64,000 bases of DNA, from assembly GCF_964275005.1 (NCBI RefSeq), contig NC_092685.1, positions 29,658,682 through 29,722,681 on the forward strand. The letters are read 5' to 3'. This DNA comes from Diadema setosum. Lineage: Eukaryota > Echinodermata > Echinoidea > Diadematoida > Diadematidae. Position numbers and translations under genes: made by a program. The notes under the pieces were generated by a model. That model saw nothing but the letters and a program-made list of their open reading frames with translations. It had not been told where the DNA came from and searched no databases. This document shows, in pieces, positions 45,640 to 57,005 of the stretch. Each line of letters starts with the position of its first letter. The first letter of the stretch is position 1.

Positions 45640-45995
45640 GAAGACCATGAAAAAAAGAATATATTTCTTTTACGTAATAATATATATTTATGAGTGTATA
45701 TTTGTGATAATTGTACTGTTATCTTTATACGAAAATATCTCTTATCAAATATGTATAAATGATCCCCTATGAAAACCTGTAAATATGTACATATGACATT
45801 GCTTCTGTGTATATTGTAAATACGTTACATAATCTATATCATTGAAAGGACTGGCCTCGACTAGCCTGCACGCTATTGCCGGTTCTTTTTTCTTTTTCTT
45901 TTTTTTTTTTGCCAAAACTGTTCTTTAACTATTGACTGTTTTGACTATGTTGACGATGTTTGTTTGGTGAATAAACTTCATTTCATTTCATTCCA
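45640..45995 (+). mobile_element. LINE 3' end
   Basis: An AT-rich 3' UTR-like stretch with GGACTGGCCTCGACTAGCCT and a pyrimidine run, ending GGTGAATAAACTTCATTTCA with a (TTTCA)n tail, as on other LINE 3' ends in this window. No coding sequence remains. Confidence 0.6.
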
Positions 45996-46477
45996 TATGT
46001 GACATAACTACAATATCTTCAAATGCGTTATCTTGAACAGGAAATGCCTTTAGACTTCAAAGTGACTTTATCCCTGCGTAATGATGATATTAAAATCGGA
46101 TATTATTTTGTATGCAACTTTTCTTATCCTGGCCAGACCCGTTGCACTGGCATCACCTTAAGGAGCAATTCCAATCCACGTCCAGTTAGACACTAATTGC
46201 ACAAGCATAGGAATAAACGAACCCGCGGTAGAAGTTTCCTCAGGAGTAGACAATGAAATGATAAAGGTTAGACGTTTGAGTGCTAAGTTTCACACATTTC
46301 CGCTGAGCAGTGCAAGTGGTCGCAACCACATAGAGATAAAGTGAAGATGTCATCATTCTGTAACTCTTTAATTGTTTGTTAAACTTGATCGCACAATTTC
46401 GACTATGCATTTGGTAGATGATTTAACAGCTTTGACTCCCTTCCCATCATTTCTATCACAACATAAGCATACTCCGT
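45996..46477. other. Gene-free stretch
   Basis: No repeat or exon recognised. Confidence 0.4.
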
Positions 46478-46484
46478 GTCAGAT

Positions 46485-46517
46485 CAAGGAGGCACTAGTT
46501 CGCCTAATACCTCCTTG
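46485..46517. mobile_element. Micro-palindrome I (33 bp), 7-bp TSD
   Basis: CAAGGAGGCACTAG and CTAATACCTCCTTG arms flanked by GTCAGAT at 46478-46484 and 46518-46524. The whole insert is self-complementary apart from transition-type mismatches. It is the only window member with CAAGGAGG ends. Confidence 0.82.
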
Positions 46518-46524
46518 GTCAGAT

Positions 46525-47920
46525 TATCCAACGATACGTTTTACCATTCCGCTTACACGATTTGTACGCTACCCATTACAGACAATTTGGAACTGGAGAA
46601 TGTGAGAGAATGAAGCCTTGACTATAGCCTGCATGTTTCTCCTCATGTTCTGGTCACATCAAATCGACGGAATTTATGGTTTTCGGTGTTTGTTGACAGC
46701 TAACGAGTCTTTACATCGTACACCTTTCATGTTTCGCCCTTGAAGACCCGGATGGGAGACATTCTTCTCGATCTCACTTGGCCTCTAGAAGCAATAACAT
46801 TCCATCTCACACTCTCCAAAATGATACCCAATAAAAATACGACACTAATGGCACCATGTGACTGGTTGACAAGTAACATCCGCCACTTATGGGGTTCGAT
46901 TACTCAACCCCAACCCTACCCCGCTGCCCCCCCCCCCCCCCCAAAAAAAAACACCTTTTTTTTAAAGCACTATTGTTCAGCTTCCTACATAACTACTTGA
47001 AATGAAATAGTTTTATCTCTCATCATAAAAGTTGTTGCAAGTCATAATTTTCATCTGTTGAGGTGATCAACAGAATGGACTGAACTCGAAATGCATTCGC
47101 AAGACTTTTGGAGTCAGACAGAAAATATAGATACCACGTATTTCTCTTATTGCATGTGACACCAAAAACAGCTGAGCATTTATTTTGTGGAATGCAGGCT
47201 CATTTGAATTGAAAATAAATAGTTCATCCTTTGACGAATTCGACTTATCTTCTTTCACCAAGATTGTCAGCAATCAAGGTCCAAGACGGTCGCAAAACAT
47301 GTAAGTTATAAGGATAGCGGAAGAACTTGCTGTTTGTTTATCTTTCTGCCATTCGATGACTGACATACTTTCATGGGTGTTTAGAATGTTTGAATAGCAA
47401 TTCGTCTTCTTCCTTGGATTTGCAAAAGTTTTCATTGAGGACCAAACGGGTGGAGAAATACTGACATACATTTTGCTCCTCCTAAAAGGAAATGGCTCGA
47501 TTTGCAAAAGTCCAAAAACAACCAAAATGCAAAAATAAACGAACTAAATTTCAAACCAGCTTTCTGTCTAGACGCAAGGGAAGAAATAAACACATTACAT
47601 CCCCCTCAAGTTGGCTGAGCATGACACCAGACAGGTTTGTAGCCATGCGGGTTCGACCGTTTCCACTTCTTCGAAAATAAGGCTAGCGAGGAGTGGGCCG
47701 GGGGTGGGAAGGAAAACGCGCAAACGTCATTTCCCCGATTCCGTCAAACTTTACGATATCATAATTGTTGTGTATTTCCTGTAATTACATTCCATACCAC
47801 CCACTCTAAAAACCTATATCCGTTTACAGGACCCGTACTGTTTGTCCTGCCCTGATGACGATTTCCGTGGGTAGTAAGTAGACACGTACAGCCTGCCTGC
47901 CCTGTACTGCGAGATTATGT
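46525..47920. other. Gene-free stretch
   Basis: A C-run then A-run at 46927-46950. Short frames without motifs. Confidence 0.4.
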
Positions 47921-47927
47921 ATGTGAC

Positions 47928-47952
47928 CAGGGAGGTGAGTCTCACCTCCCTG
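47928..47952. mobile_element. Micro-palindrome G (25 bp), 7-bp TSD
   Basis: CAGGGAGGTGAG and CTCACCTCCCTG arms with a single central base, flanked by ATGTGAC at 47921-47927 and 47953-47959. A perfect palindrome apart from the centre. Confidence 0.88.
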
Positions 47953-47959
47953 ATGTGAC

Positions 47960-49458
47960 GAAACGGAAAGGCCGTTGAAGTTCGACGAACTCGAGAGCGC
48001 GTCAGCCATGGGATGAATGATGCTGCTGCCCTCTGCGGTGAGTTGCTGTTTACTGATTCCCTGACGCTCCTCGTCATCATTATCATCATTATTATTCTCT
48101 TCTCCTTGTGGGACGAATACTTCTTACATTTTTTTATTAAATTTTGTAAATGATTCTCCATAAAGACGCCTGTTAAATTTTAGGGGAAAATGTATAGAAT
48201 ACACGAAAGATGCAATTACTTTCGCGTTTCATGTCTAAATAGACCAATCTGTTTCGTTCCAGTCTTACAAATTTGCAAGGGGGTTTCTCAGCTCAAATTG
48301 TGCTTCGGTTTCACCACTCAAAAGAATTCGTCTGTTTTCTGAATCTACGACAAAAACAAAATAATAATTATCGTCCCCGCCCCCCCCCCTTTTTTTTGAC
48401 TTGACGTTTCGTGGAATTTCACGAGGAGATCTAGTCATGGTGAAACAATCATCGTAAAGAATACAGCTCTGGGTGACCCTTGTGAGATAAAGTTCCAAGA
48501 ACAACAAGTTTTTTTTTTTCGCTTTCTCTTCGATAGAAAAACATAATTATGGTATTTTTTTTGTTTTTCTTAAACAGTCATAATGCAGTAATGTGAATAA
48601 TTATGCAAATGGTGACGTGTTAACGTCCTCCCCCAGTCCTCCCCTCACAGCTCGGCATGCAGTTTGTGTACATATAATTTTTTTTTTCGAAAGTTCCTGT
48701 TTTGTTTTGTTTTTGTTTTTGTTTTTCTCACGGGCAGTTGCGCCTCAGTCTCAATTCCTAATATATTAGGTCTGACAGTCACTGATTAATCATTATGTTG
48801 ACGTTATTCAGCCAGGAATAACATTATGTTTAACTCTTTTATGGCAGAATTATTACGTATGCACTTTTTTTGGGGGGGGGGGGCAAGAGACAAGATCATA
48901 TGAAAAATTGTGAGGTGGTGTCATCATCTGCTCCCTCCCTAATTTCCATATTCTTACCAACTGTTCGAAAAAAAGAGAAGAAATAATGAATCTTTTAAAC
49001 TCAATTCCTGTACTGTTGTGTCTATATGTCATATCTTGGGGGCCCTTTTTTTCAGACTATTGCGTTTAACAGGTCCAGAATCAGGCATAAGTTCGTAAAT
49101 TTCACGAAGGTGGTTGTGCGTCAATACAATAATTAAAGGAAAGGAGACATGGAATTTTAAGTGCAATTGTTTTCTCCTCCCCCCCCCCCCCATCTCTGAC
49201 GCAGTATCAAAGTCTAAAAGCTTCTGTTTACCCCTTAGCTAGCAGAGGTTGACTACAAGCGGGTACTCGGAATTTCCTGCAATCTGCAAATCGCCGCGAA
49301 GGAGATGACGTCATCGTTTTCTCGAGAAAGGCGAGATTCAATTAATGATGTTACGAGAATTTCGGAAGTTGCAGTTACTGTGCACCGATGTTTGAAATGA
49401 ACGATTTCCGCAAAGAAAAAGAAATGCAACAACACTGACAACCGGCGATACAATAACA
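47960..49458. other. Gene-free stretch
   Basis: Homopolymer runs (C at 48380, G at 48872, C at 49180) and A/T-tracts. No supported exon. Confidence 0.4.
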
Positions 49459-49503
49459 AAAGAAGAAGAAGAAGAAGAAGAAGAAGAAGAAGAAGAAGAA
49501 GAA
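49459..49503. repeat. (AAG)n microsatellite
   Basis: About 14 AAG units. Confidence 0.9.
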
Positions 49504-49739
49504 ACAAACCCCGCACCAAGACGCCCTGTGGAGACCTCTCATTCGCTGTTATTGCACCCAAGTTATGGAATAATCTCCTAATATATACATATATAATATA
49601 CGAGAAGCCCAGTCATTAAAATCGTTTAAGTAACTCCCCCTCCCCCCCCCCCAAAAAAAAAGTTAATGTATTGCGCGAAGGCCTATATAGGCTTACACTA
49701 CCTGACAGTTTAATGATACGAAGGTACTAGTGGTGCATG

Positions 49740-49890
49740 CCATATTCTTCTTTAGTTACACATAGTGTAATGATTTTTAACATCTTTTTTTTCTACCTCT
49801 TAATATTCAGACAATCATGTTATGCTTATGATTGTATATATTTTTTGTTGTTGTTGGAATGAGAAAATAAATGAAATGAAATGAAATAAG
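49740..49890 (+). mobile_element. LINE 3' end
   Basis: Ends GAGAAAATAAATGAAATGAA, an AATAAA-like word plus (ATGAA)n tail, after a T-rich UTR (TATATTTTTTGTTGTTG). Same tail type as 51680-51706. Confidence 0.55.
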
Positions 49891-50158
49891 ACTATTCTTT
49901 TATATGGTGTTTGCATTGATATAAGCTCCTTTTATGAGTTGCATAGCCTTTTCGGTATTCGTTTAGTATCCGTATTGTAGGCCTATTTCATCGTATTTGT
50001 CGGTTTCTGCAACTTTACAAATCATAACGTATATATAACAGAAGAAAACAGCCTGATAGACAATCTTAGAAAGATGAACACACACATTAGATATCTATCA
50101 GATTGTGAAGTAGAGTTATAATCCTAAATCGGACTTTACTGGGACCCCCCCCCCCCCA

Positions 50159-50540
50159 TCACTTTGCAAATGAAAGGCCGTTCTTTACATTCCCATGTAT
50201 TCTTTCTTGGGTTTGCATCGTTCTCTCCAGCCCCTTAAATCCCATGAAACATTCTTTGACAGCCTCCTGTACGAGCATTACGTCTTCTCCGCTCACTAAA
50301 AAGAATGTGCATACTTTTAGTTGCACAGTAACTGGCCGTAAGAGGGCGTCAGAGCATGAATTGCAGCAGTGCCGCATTGCAGCGGTAAAAGTGTGACTTC
50401 AAGAGAAAAGTAAAAAATGCACATTTGGTCTACTTTTCTCTGAGGAGGAACATGTTGCAGCTGTTATATAGGAACGGATTGTGCATGTGGTTAAAAACAT
50501 TAATTGTGAGCGCCTTGAGCACCTGTGAGTGGGTATGTTG
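50159..50540. other. No feature recognised
   Basis: One minus-strand frame (50159-50377) with no motif. Confidence 0.35.
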
Positions 50541-50543
50541 AGC

Positions 50544-50591
50544 GTTATATTATCATTATTATTGTTATTATTATTATCATTATTATTATTA

Positions 50592-50678
<87 letters not shown>

Positions 50679-50800
50679 TATTATTGTTAATATTATTATT
50701 ACTATTATTAATATTTTTTATTATTATCATCATTATTATCATTATCATCACCATCACCATCACCATCATCATCATCATCGTTGTCATCAATATTACTCTT
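50544..50800. repeat. (ATT)n long microsatellite
   Basis: About 250 bp of ATT units grading into ATC units at the right end. The Ile-repeat frames on both strands are by-products. Confidence 0.93.
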
Positions 50801-50959
50801 CTTATCATCATAACAAACTGTGGATCATCGCAGAGTGCATGTTTAGATATGATATTTACAATTAAGTACAATAACTAAGAACACAAATGCATCCTTTGAA
50901 GGTTGACAGAAAAGTATGGAAATGAGTGGTTAACTAAAAAGCAAGGATTATAATACGCG

Positions 50960-51706
50960 GATCACTTAAAAACATGATGATTTATAAATTGCAAAGATTA
51001 CAAAATCGGGCACTGCGTACCGTTCTGAAGGTTAATTGGAGGTTTTCAACACAATTGATATATGATCAGTTAAGTATCTCTACTATTAAAATAAGACAGA
51101 AATATAGAATGTTACATGCAATGTATAAAATTGCTCATGGGGTTTACCCCCAAAGTCTGTGTGAGTTGTTTTCATTTAAATATACAAATTATTTTTTCAG
51201 ATGTAATATGTTAAAATTTGAGTTATGTAGATTTTCAACTAATTTCAACGTAGGAGTTTACAGTACAGGGGATGTAAAGTGTGGAATGATCTCCCAGATA
51301 ATATCAAGATTATGAGTTTTAATATTTCAGGTCTTATTTGAAACAGCAGCAGTTCTAGTTTGATATCCACTGCGTTATATATCATATTACATCATATCAA
51401 TTATCATAACGTTTCTATTAATGTTACGCGATGAGTACTATTGACATTTGTTTTATATCAATCTCTTGTCAATGTCTGTATTTTTTTTATTCATATGCTG
51501 TTATATGTTAGATATACTTTTCCTTTTCTTCGTGATTTTTTTTTTCTCTTTTTTCTTATTTCAATAATCGCTATATATTACGCTGTTACTGTATCTATGT
51601 TTCGTCTGTTATAATGTATACATGCACGGACTTGCAGAACAACAGCCGATGGCTGAGCAAATTTCCTTTTTATTACCGTGTTGAAATAAAATGAAAATGA
51701 AATGAA
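50960..51706 (+). pseudogene. LINE reverse-transcriptase C-terminal fragment and 3' UTR
   Basis: The plus-strand frame 50974-51315 encodes KLQRLQNRALRTVLKVNW and then RQKYRMLHAMYKIAHGVYPQ, the region after the RT domain in Jockey/CR1-type LINEs ('lqrlQNrAlR...'). The usual continuation KVWNDLPDNIK is present at about 51275-51309 but in the next frame, so there is a frameshift. An AT-rich 3' UTR follows and ends in ATAAAATGAAAATGAAATGA at about 51706. The fragment is strongly 5'-truncated, directly after the (ATT)n run. It cannot encode an active protein. Confidence 0.8.
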
Positions 51707-51829
51707 CATACAAGTAACATTAAATCATCATTATGAACAGTATTCATTTTAAAGTATAAAGAAGTAATGCAAATTCAGACTAATCTAACAATGTTCAATT
51801 GCGATCTCGAGGTTCAACCTTCAGGCACC

Positions 51830-52050
51830 TTCAGGCACTTTTCACTGAGCCGTGTGTACCCAACAAAAGAATGGTGAAAAAAAAATCACAATAGTAGATA
51901 TCTACACACATGCGCATGCATTCGCACACACACGTAAAAAAAAAAAAAAAAAAAGGAGAAAAGGCAAATAAATACACTGACAAAAGACGCGACGTCGACA
52001 AGGGAAACAGCACAATGACATTACAAAACAACGAAGTACAAGAAGCTAGA
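51830..52050. other. Low-complexity interval
   Basis: A-tracts and an AC-rich run at 51905-51950. No gene. Confidence 0.4.
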
Positions 52051-52299
52051 AGAAGGAATCAAACGGAGCAGAGTGGAATGTAGTGAGGTCTGTATTATGA
52101 TAGAACACTCCACTCTATTGTCAGAACAGGTGAAAGCATTCATGTTATTCCTTCAAAAAACCATATCTGTTATTGTTTGCCGAAAGCAAATAATTAAAAG
52201 AGAAATCTTAGTTTATATTTACACGAGTTTACAAGATTCTTTAAACCTGTTGTCAAGGTTATTCCAAAGTTTGGGTCCAGTACATCTAATAAACGAATG

Positions 52300-52556
52300 A
52301 AGTGTTTGTTCGCAAAAACCGATAAGTCCAATTTTGAAGATTTTGAAATACGGTCTTTGTCATAAAGTACAAAATAATACCTTTTAAATGAGATATTGGT
52401 CACTACATATAAAGGTACATTTTTGAAGTTATGGTCAAAAGAAGCAAAAATTTTCTTATTATTCTCTTTATTTTTCTTGACCTTTAATCGCAAATATCTC
52501 CATTTGGCAAATATGGACTTATCGGTTTTTGCAAACAAACTCTTCGAATATACCTG
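52300..52556. mobile_element. 257-bp foldback insert in the LINE, 11-bp flanking repeat
   Basis: The left arm AAGTGTTTGTTCGCAAAAAC and the right arm (reverse-complemented) GAGTTTGTTTGCAAAAACCG share an inverted repeat of about 35 bp around CGATAAGTCCA. The 11-mer ATAAACGAATG flanks at 52289-52299 and 52557-52567. Removing it restores the LINE reading (HSFI joined to RLLD). The right arm has an extra TATATTCG stretch outside the pairing, so exact ends are uncertain. Confidence 0.6.
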
Positions 52557-52946
52557 ATAAACGAATGCATTTTGGATGTACAGTATACTGCTCCGAATAA
52601 GTGGAGATTGTCGTCTAGGAATTTGCGAACGTGAAAACTTATATTTCGATGAAATGAATCGTGGGATATCTTGGGGGAATGATTACTGTTATGATCAAAC
52701 ATAAACTGACCAAGTTTAAATGCGTACAAATCCTTTATCTTCGAGATTTCAACAAAGCATCAATATGCGTTTGTGGGTGAAGGTTTAAACAGTTCTGAGA
52801 GTCTTCTTTTGCAATAAGAACATTTTATCTGGTAATGTCTGCTGGTATTGCCCCAAGCTGATATTCCGGAATTTCAGATATATAGGCCTACAGTAATATC
52901 AAACTTGACTATAACATCATCAATGCAGATGTAGGAAGCCAGTATT

Positions 52947-53342
52947 TTAAAGGGATCGTATAGTTTTGGTTGAGACCTAATTTCAGGTTTCTAACTTTTT
53001 TTCTTTCTTTTTTTTGGTGAGATAATGAGAAACCTCTTATGAAATAGGAAAGAGCATGTAATTCTATGAGAAATTCAACGTTTATTTGATGAACATTGAT
53101 TTTGAAATGGCCGAGATATCGAAAGTAGAACGATTCTAATAAAGTTTGGGACCCATACTTTATTACGATCGCTTTGTTTTACTTTTTTTTTGTATGTTTC
53201 AGTCATTCCAAACCCGATTTTCATCAAATAAACTTTGAATTCCTCTTAAAATGGTATGCTCCGTAGGCCCTACTATATCATAAGTGTTTTCTTGGTATCT
53301 CGCAAAAAGCTCATCTCCACCAATACTGTACCATCCCTTTAA
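52947..53342. mobile_element. Family 3 palindromic TTAA element inside the LINE
   Basis: TTAAAGGGATCGTATAGTTT to CTGTACCATCCCTTTAA, with inverted GAAATTCAACGTTTATTTGA and TCAAATAAACTTTGAATTCC arms. It interrupts the minus-strand LINE after EMKRL and therefore dates after that LINE. Confidence 0.85.
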
Positions 53343-53559
53343 CCTCTTCATTTCACCTATATTACGTGAAATAATTTTGCAAACCCTATCAACATGACAT
53401 TTCCATGAACGCTTGTTATCAACAGAAGCACCTAGATATTGATCCACTACGGTAAATGATATTGATTGGCATCGCGAGCCGACCATAGCATGCAGCCACG
53501 TGTTACACACACGACCTTCAGTTACATTCCTCAAAAAATTCAATAAAACCCTAACTCAC

Positions 53560-54200
53560 AACAACAACAAAACATATATTCCCACACTTTTGGAGGTGAT
53601 GTCCAAAGTCTAATCGAGCTTTGTTTGAGGGACCCATGTCAAGCAACACGCACCATGCTTTTTATTCAGCTTACACTTCTTTCATGTTGACGTACAACTC
53701 TTCTGTTCAACTCTTTTGTTACTTTTATTTTGAATAGGCCGTCTCACACTCCTTGATATCCTTGCCAAATCATGTTTGCTCTGTAGGGGTGTCATACATA
53801 TTTTCTTCCCATTTTTTTTTGTGTGTGTGTCTCTTTTTCAAAGCATGATTTAGTTGTTCTTTTTTTTTCTACGGGCTGTTAATTTTTCCACAAAGTCCCA
53901 AACGAGGGGTTAGTAGATTCAACATCGACACCAATGGTTACTTTATAACATAATGAACTCATTAAGTGATTTACCAACAGACAACTGTACCCCTATCGGA
54001 AACTAAGAAGATTTGCTCGACCAACAGCTGCAATGTACCTGAGCAAGCTGAGTGCATGAAACATAATTAACTCAGACAATCCCTTAAGTATAGTTACTGA
54101 AAGGCTCAAATTGTATTTCTCTTAAACGAGAAGCTTGCCCCAAACAGAATCATGATAATGGATCAAGAAAAGCCAGCAATACTGGTGAAACATGATGTGT
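53560..54200. other. Gene-free stretch
   Basis: T-rich patch at 53810-53880. Nothing recognised. Confidence 0.4.
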
Positions 54201-54208
54201 GAAGAAAA

Positions 54209-54777
54209 TTAAAGGGAAGATAAACCCCAAGAACAATGTGGATTGAGTGAAAGCAGCAACATTAGTAGAACACATCAGTGAAAGTTTGAAGAAAATCGGA
54301 CAATCGATGCAAAAGTTATGAATTTTTAAAGTTTTGATGTTGGAACCGCTGGATGAGGAGACTACTAGAGGTTATGACGTATGAGTGGACTACAATATCA
54401 AGAAAATATAAAGAAAATACTACAAAAATCAATTTTTCATGAAAATTACAAATTCCATCAACTTGATATTGACATATGTTAAGGGTAGCAATTATTCCCC
54501 CTGCTTTCTGAAAGCGGTTGGTCCACTGCTCTTTCATAATTCTAGAAAAGTGAATTTTTGTTGAATATCCTTTATATTTTCTTTGTATTGTTGTCCACTC
54601 ATACGTCATATCCTCTAGTAGTCTCCTCATCCAGCGGTTCCAACACCAAAACTTAAAAAATTCATAACTTTTGCGTCGATTGTCCGATTTTTCTCAAACT
54701 TTCACTGATGTGTTCTACTAATGTTGCTGCTTTCACTCAATCCACATTGCTCTTTGGGTTTATGACCTTCCCTTTAA
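54209..54777. mobile_element. 569-bp palindromic TTAA element, family 4
   Basis: Ends TTAAAGGGAAGATAAACCCC and GGGTTTATGACCTTCCCTTTAA-type sequence (imperfect complement). Long arms match (GTAGAACACATCAGTGAAAG; CATCCAGCGGTTCCAACA with its complement TGTTGGAACCGCTGGATG). The centre is near 54490. Bordered by TTAA. A diverged relative is at 20757-21165. Confidence 0.88.
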
Positions 54778-54779
54778 CT

Positions 54780-55960
54780 ACAAACCAGATTTGGTTCATT
54801 CCGTATGCCGCCTTCTCTACATGATAAGAACTCCTGTACAATCACTCTGTGAAGGGATTGTAAGAAAAAAGATACATTGAAGAGCACCATTTGGCTTTGA
54901 TTTAAAAAAAAAAAATCCAGCATGTCATATCTATATCGTGATGGCGCGAAAGTATAGAACAGTGTGAAGAAATCATTGAGTACATTTTACACTGAATAGA
55001 GAGAATTTTCTAGGACACTGAAAGCGCTTCTGATCCTATTCCCTGAGAAGGCAAAATAGTCCATATCCATTTATTTGTGTTTCCTTTGAGAGACCTGCAC
55101 ATTTTTAATGGGCTAATCCATGTCGTTATCTGACATTTTATTACTATAATGGGAAACATTTTTGTTTTAAAGAATGATAATATCTGCCATTTGATTTCAC
55201 TGCATCATCATTTCATTTGCACACATTGGTAATTTGTGATGTGTTGAAAAATTAAATGAACCTTGAATTTACTTGACATTTAATTGAACTAAATTGCATA
55301 TTGTTGTCTCTGTCGTTGCAAATAATGATATCAGTTGTTAGTGTGGGGATTTCATCTCGGGAGGGGCAGCCAGGAAACAATATCTAAAAAGTGCCTAAAT
55401 TTCTAAACGTACTTTCCATTTTCCCTCCTAATGTTCACAGTGTGTCACTAATATCTTTCTGCATTCGCTTTTGGGGAAACTTCCCGCTTTGAAGCTAAAA
55501 TACATTGTATATAGTTACTTGTCCATGCTGTCATTTAGTTGTGCGGAACCCGCAGAACAGGATGAAAAGATGTCAACACTGTTAATGCCCGATTGATATC
55601 AATCCGGAAGCTCTTGTTAATAGCCAAAAATCTGACAGACTTGAGCAGAAAGATTGGCAAGTGACACAAACGGATGTCCAGTGAACTGTAAGCATTTCTG
55701 TCTATCGAAATCACGGAAGTGCAACCAAGGGGGGAAAAAAGTTGCAAAGTCCCTCCGAATTGATAAGTCTAGTACACCCTCATCCGCAGTGGTATAGTCA
55801 TAGTTTGCGAACATTATTTTTTTATCAATACAAGACTGTTTGCTGGTACAGTATTCAGCGTCCCAATCACGAAGTGGACGAGGCGTACTTTCATGACTAT
55901 TATACGATTACACGTGTGGAGGAGCGAGGGCGTGAGCGAAGGAAAAAAGAATAGAGAAAT
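54780..55960. other. Upstream region of the plus-strand gene
   Basis: No TATA box at a convincing distance. Minus frames at 55535-55814 have no motif. The stretch just before the ATG (55900-55960) is purine-rich with two AGCGA words. Confidence 0.35.
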
Positions 55961-56090
55961 ATGCCGGGAGCACAGAAAAGTGGATTTTGGAGTGTGAAAT
56001 CTGGAATATTTCTTCTTCCTCCATCATATCGCGATGAGAACATATACCCGAGCCCAGAGATGCGTGATAAACTGCAAGCCAAAGGATTCG
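55961..56090 (+). CDS. Exon 1 of a gene of unknown function (plus strand)
   Basis: An ATG in the context AGAGAAATATGCC opens 43 codons plus one base and ends at a strong donor (TTCG/GTAAGT at 56091). The peptide starts MPGAQKSGFWSVKSGIFLLP and ends SPEMRDKLQAKGF. No signal peptide: the hydrophobic patch GIFLLPP is short and internal. Its phase (1) matches the acceptor of the exon at 59961. I do not recognise the sequence. Confidence 0.6.
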
Positions 56091-56369
56091 GTAAGTTTAG
56101 AACAGTGGAGGCGAGTCCTAATTTCTGATCGGCGTAATCAGAGTTTGACATGCAGTTTCTAGTCACCGGCACGATGTCCATTTGTATCTCGTTGGTGGGC
56201 TGCGAGTCCGTGGATATAATCCAGAACCTAACTCTTTCTGTCTCTTTTTCATTATCCCTCTTTTCCAAGCGAGAGCATCATGTTGGACCCCCTTCTCTTA
56301 TTGCCTTAACGTATTGTATCATTGGTTGCCAAAGGGTCAAGCTTATATTATTGACAACCGTTCTGTATG

Positions 56370-56527
56370 GTACTTTATAACTCATGTACTATGTGTAATA
56401 AAAATTGTTGAAATTGTAGAAACTTCAATTTTGTGAGTATCATATTTGTATATATTATGTTTGATTGCACTGCTAAAAATATTGTAAATGATGCCATACA
56501 GAGAATAAATCAAATCAAATCAAATCA
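56370..56527 (+). mobile_element. LINE-type 3' end with (CAAAT)n tail
   Basis: An AT-rich stretch with several polyadenylation-like words, ending GAGAATAAATCAAATCAAAT with four CAAAT units. It lies in intron 1 of the plus-strand gene. A SINE using the same tail cannot be excluded. Confidence 0.5.
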
Positions 56528-56914
56528 GACACCAGATTTGCACTGCATGAATAAGTTGATATACAATGATGCTGCACACCTCCACGGGGTAGAAATTAGA
56601 ATTTCTGCCCGGGATTTCTGACAAATATCCGCATTTTTATCATACGGTGGACGCTTTATGTGCGTATCTTCTTCTCCTTTCGTAAGTCCCCCCCCCCCCA
56701 TATCTTTCTCTGTGTACCTTCCACATCTCTTTCTCTTTCGATTTCCATATACATTTGTGTTATGCACTGGTACTGGTACATTGTAGTTAATTTTTGCAGC
56801 GTTGTCCGTATAGAACGCCGGGGATTCCCCGCATCCGGGGTTACGAGGACCAGACTACTCGGTGGCGTTACCTGCTGGTCGTCTACGTACAATGCCATTG
56901 TTGCTGCGTACATG

Positions 56915-56939
56915 CAGGAGGTGGGATCCCATCTCCCTG
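56915..56939. mobile_element. Micro-palindrome H1 (25 bp), 7-bp TSD
   Basis: CAGGAGGTGGGA and TCCCATCTCCCTG arms (one indel and one mismatch), flanked by GTACATG at 56908-56914 and 56940-56946. Confidence 0.82.
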
Positions 56940-56970
56940 GTACATGTAAATACTTTGGTCAATATCATAC

Positions 56971-57005
56971 CAGGGAGGTGGGATGAGACTCATCCCACCT
57001 CCCTG
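56971..57005. mobile_element. Micro-palindrome H2 (35 bp), 7-bp TSD
   Basis: CAGGGAGGTGGGATGAG and CTCATCCCACCTCCCTG arms with one central base, flanked by ATCATAC at 56964-56970 and 57006-57012. It is the longest and cleanest member, 31 bp from H1. Confidence 0.9.

Larger units (their letters stand above)
52050..53545 (-). pseudogene. LINE fragment (RT thumb to C-terminus), interrupted twice
   Basis: On the minus strand 53545-53343 reads YLGASVDNKRSWKCHVDRV then ISRNIGEMKRLK, the 'LG..iD..lsW..Hv' block at the end of LINE reverse transcriptases. The frame resumes beyond the MITE (52947-53342) as FKLGQFMFDHNSNHSPKIS (52720-52664), then FIRLLDVLDPNFG (52300-52255) and LKNLVNSCKYKLRF (52240-52195), as in CR1/Jockey-like C-termini. 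A foldback insert at 52300-52556 splits the second part. It is an old copy lacking its N-terminal part. Confidence 0.75.

Noticed and set aside
46372-46605. 77-codon plus-strand frame
   Set aside because: It spans micro-palindrome I and has no motif. Opening is likely chance.
50525-50878. Ile-repeat frames
   Set aside because: By-product of the (ATT)n tract.
55900-56268. 122-codon minus-strand frame
   Set aside because: Antisense shadow of exon 1 of the plus-strand gene, no motif.
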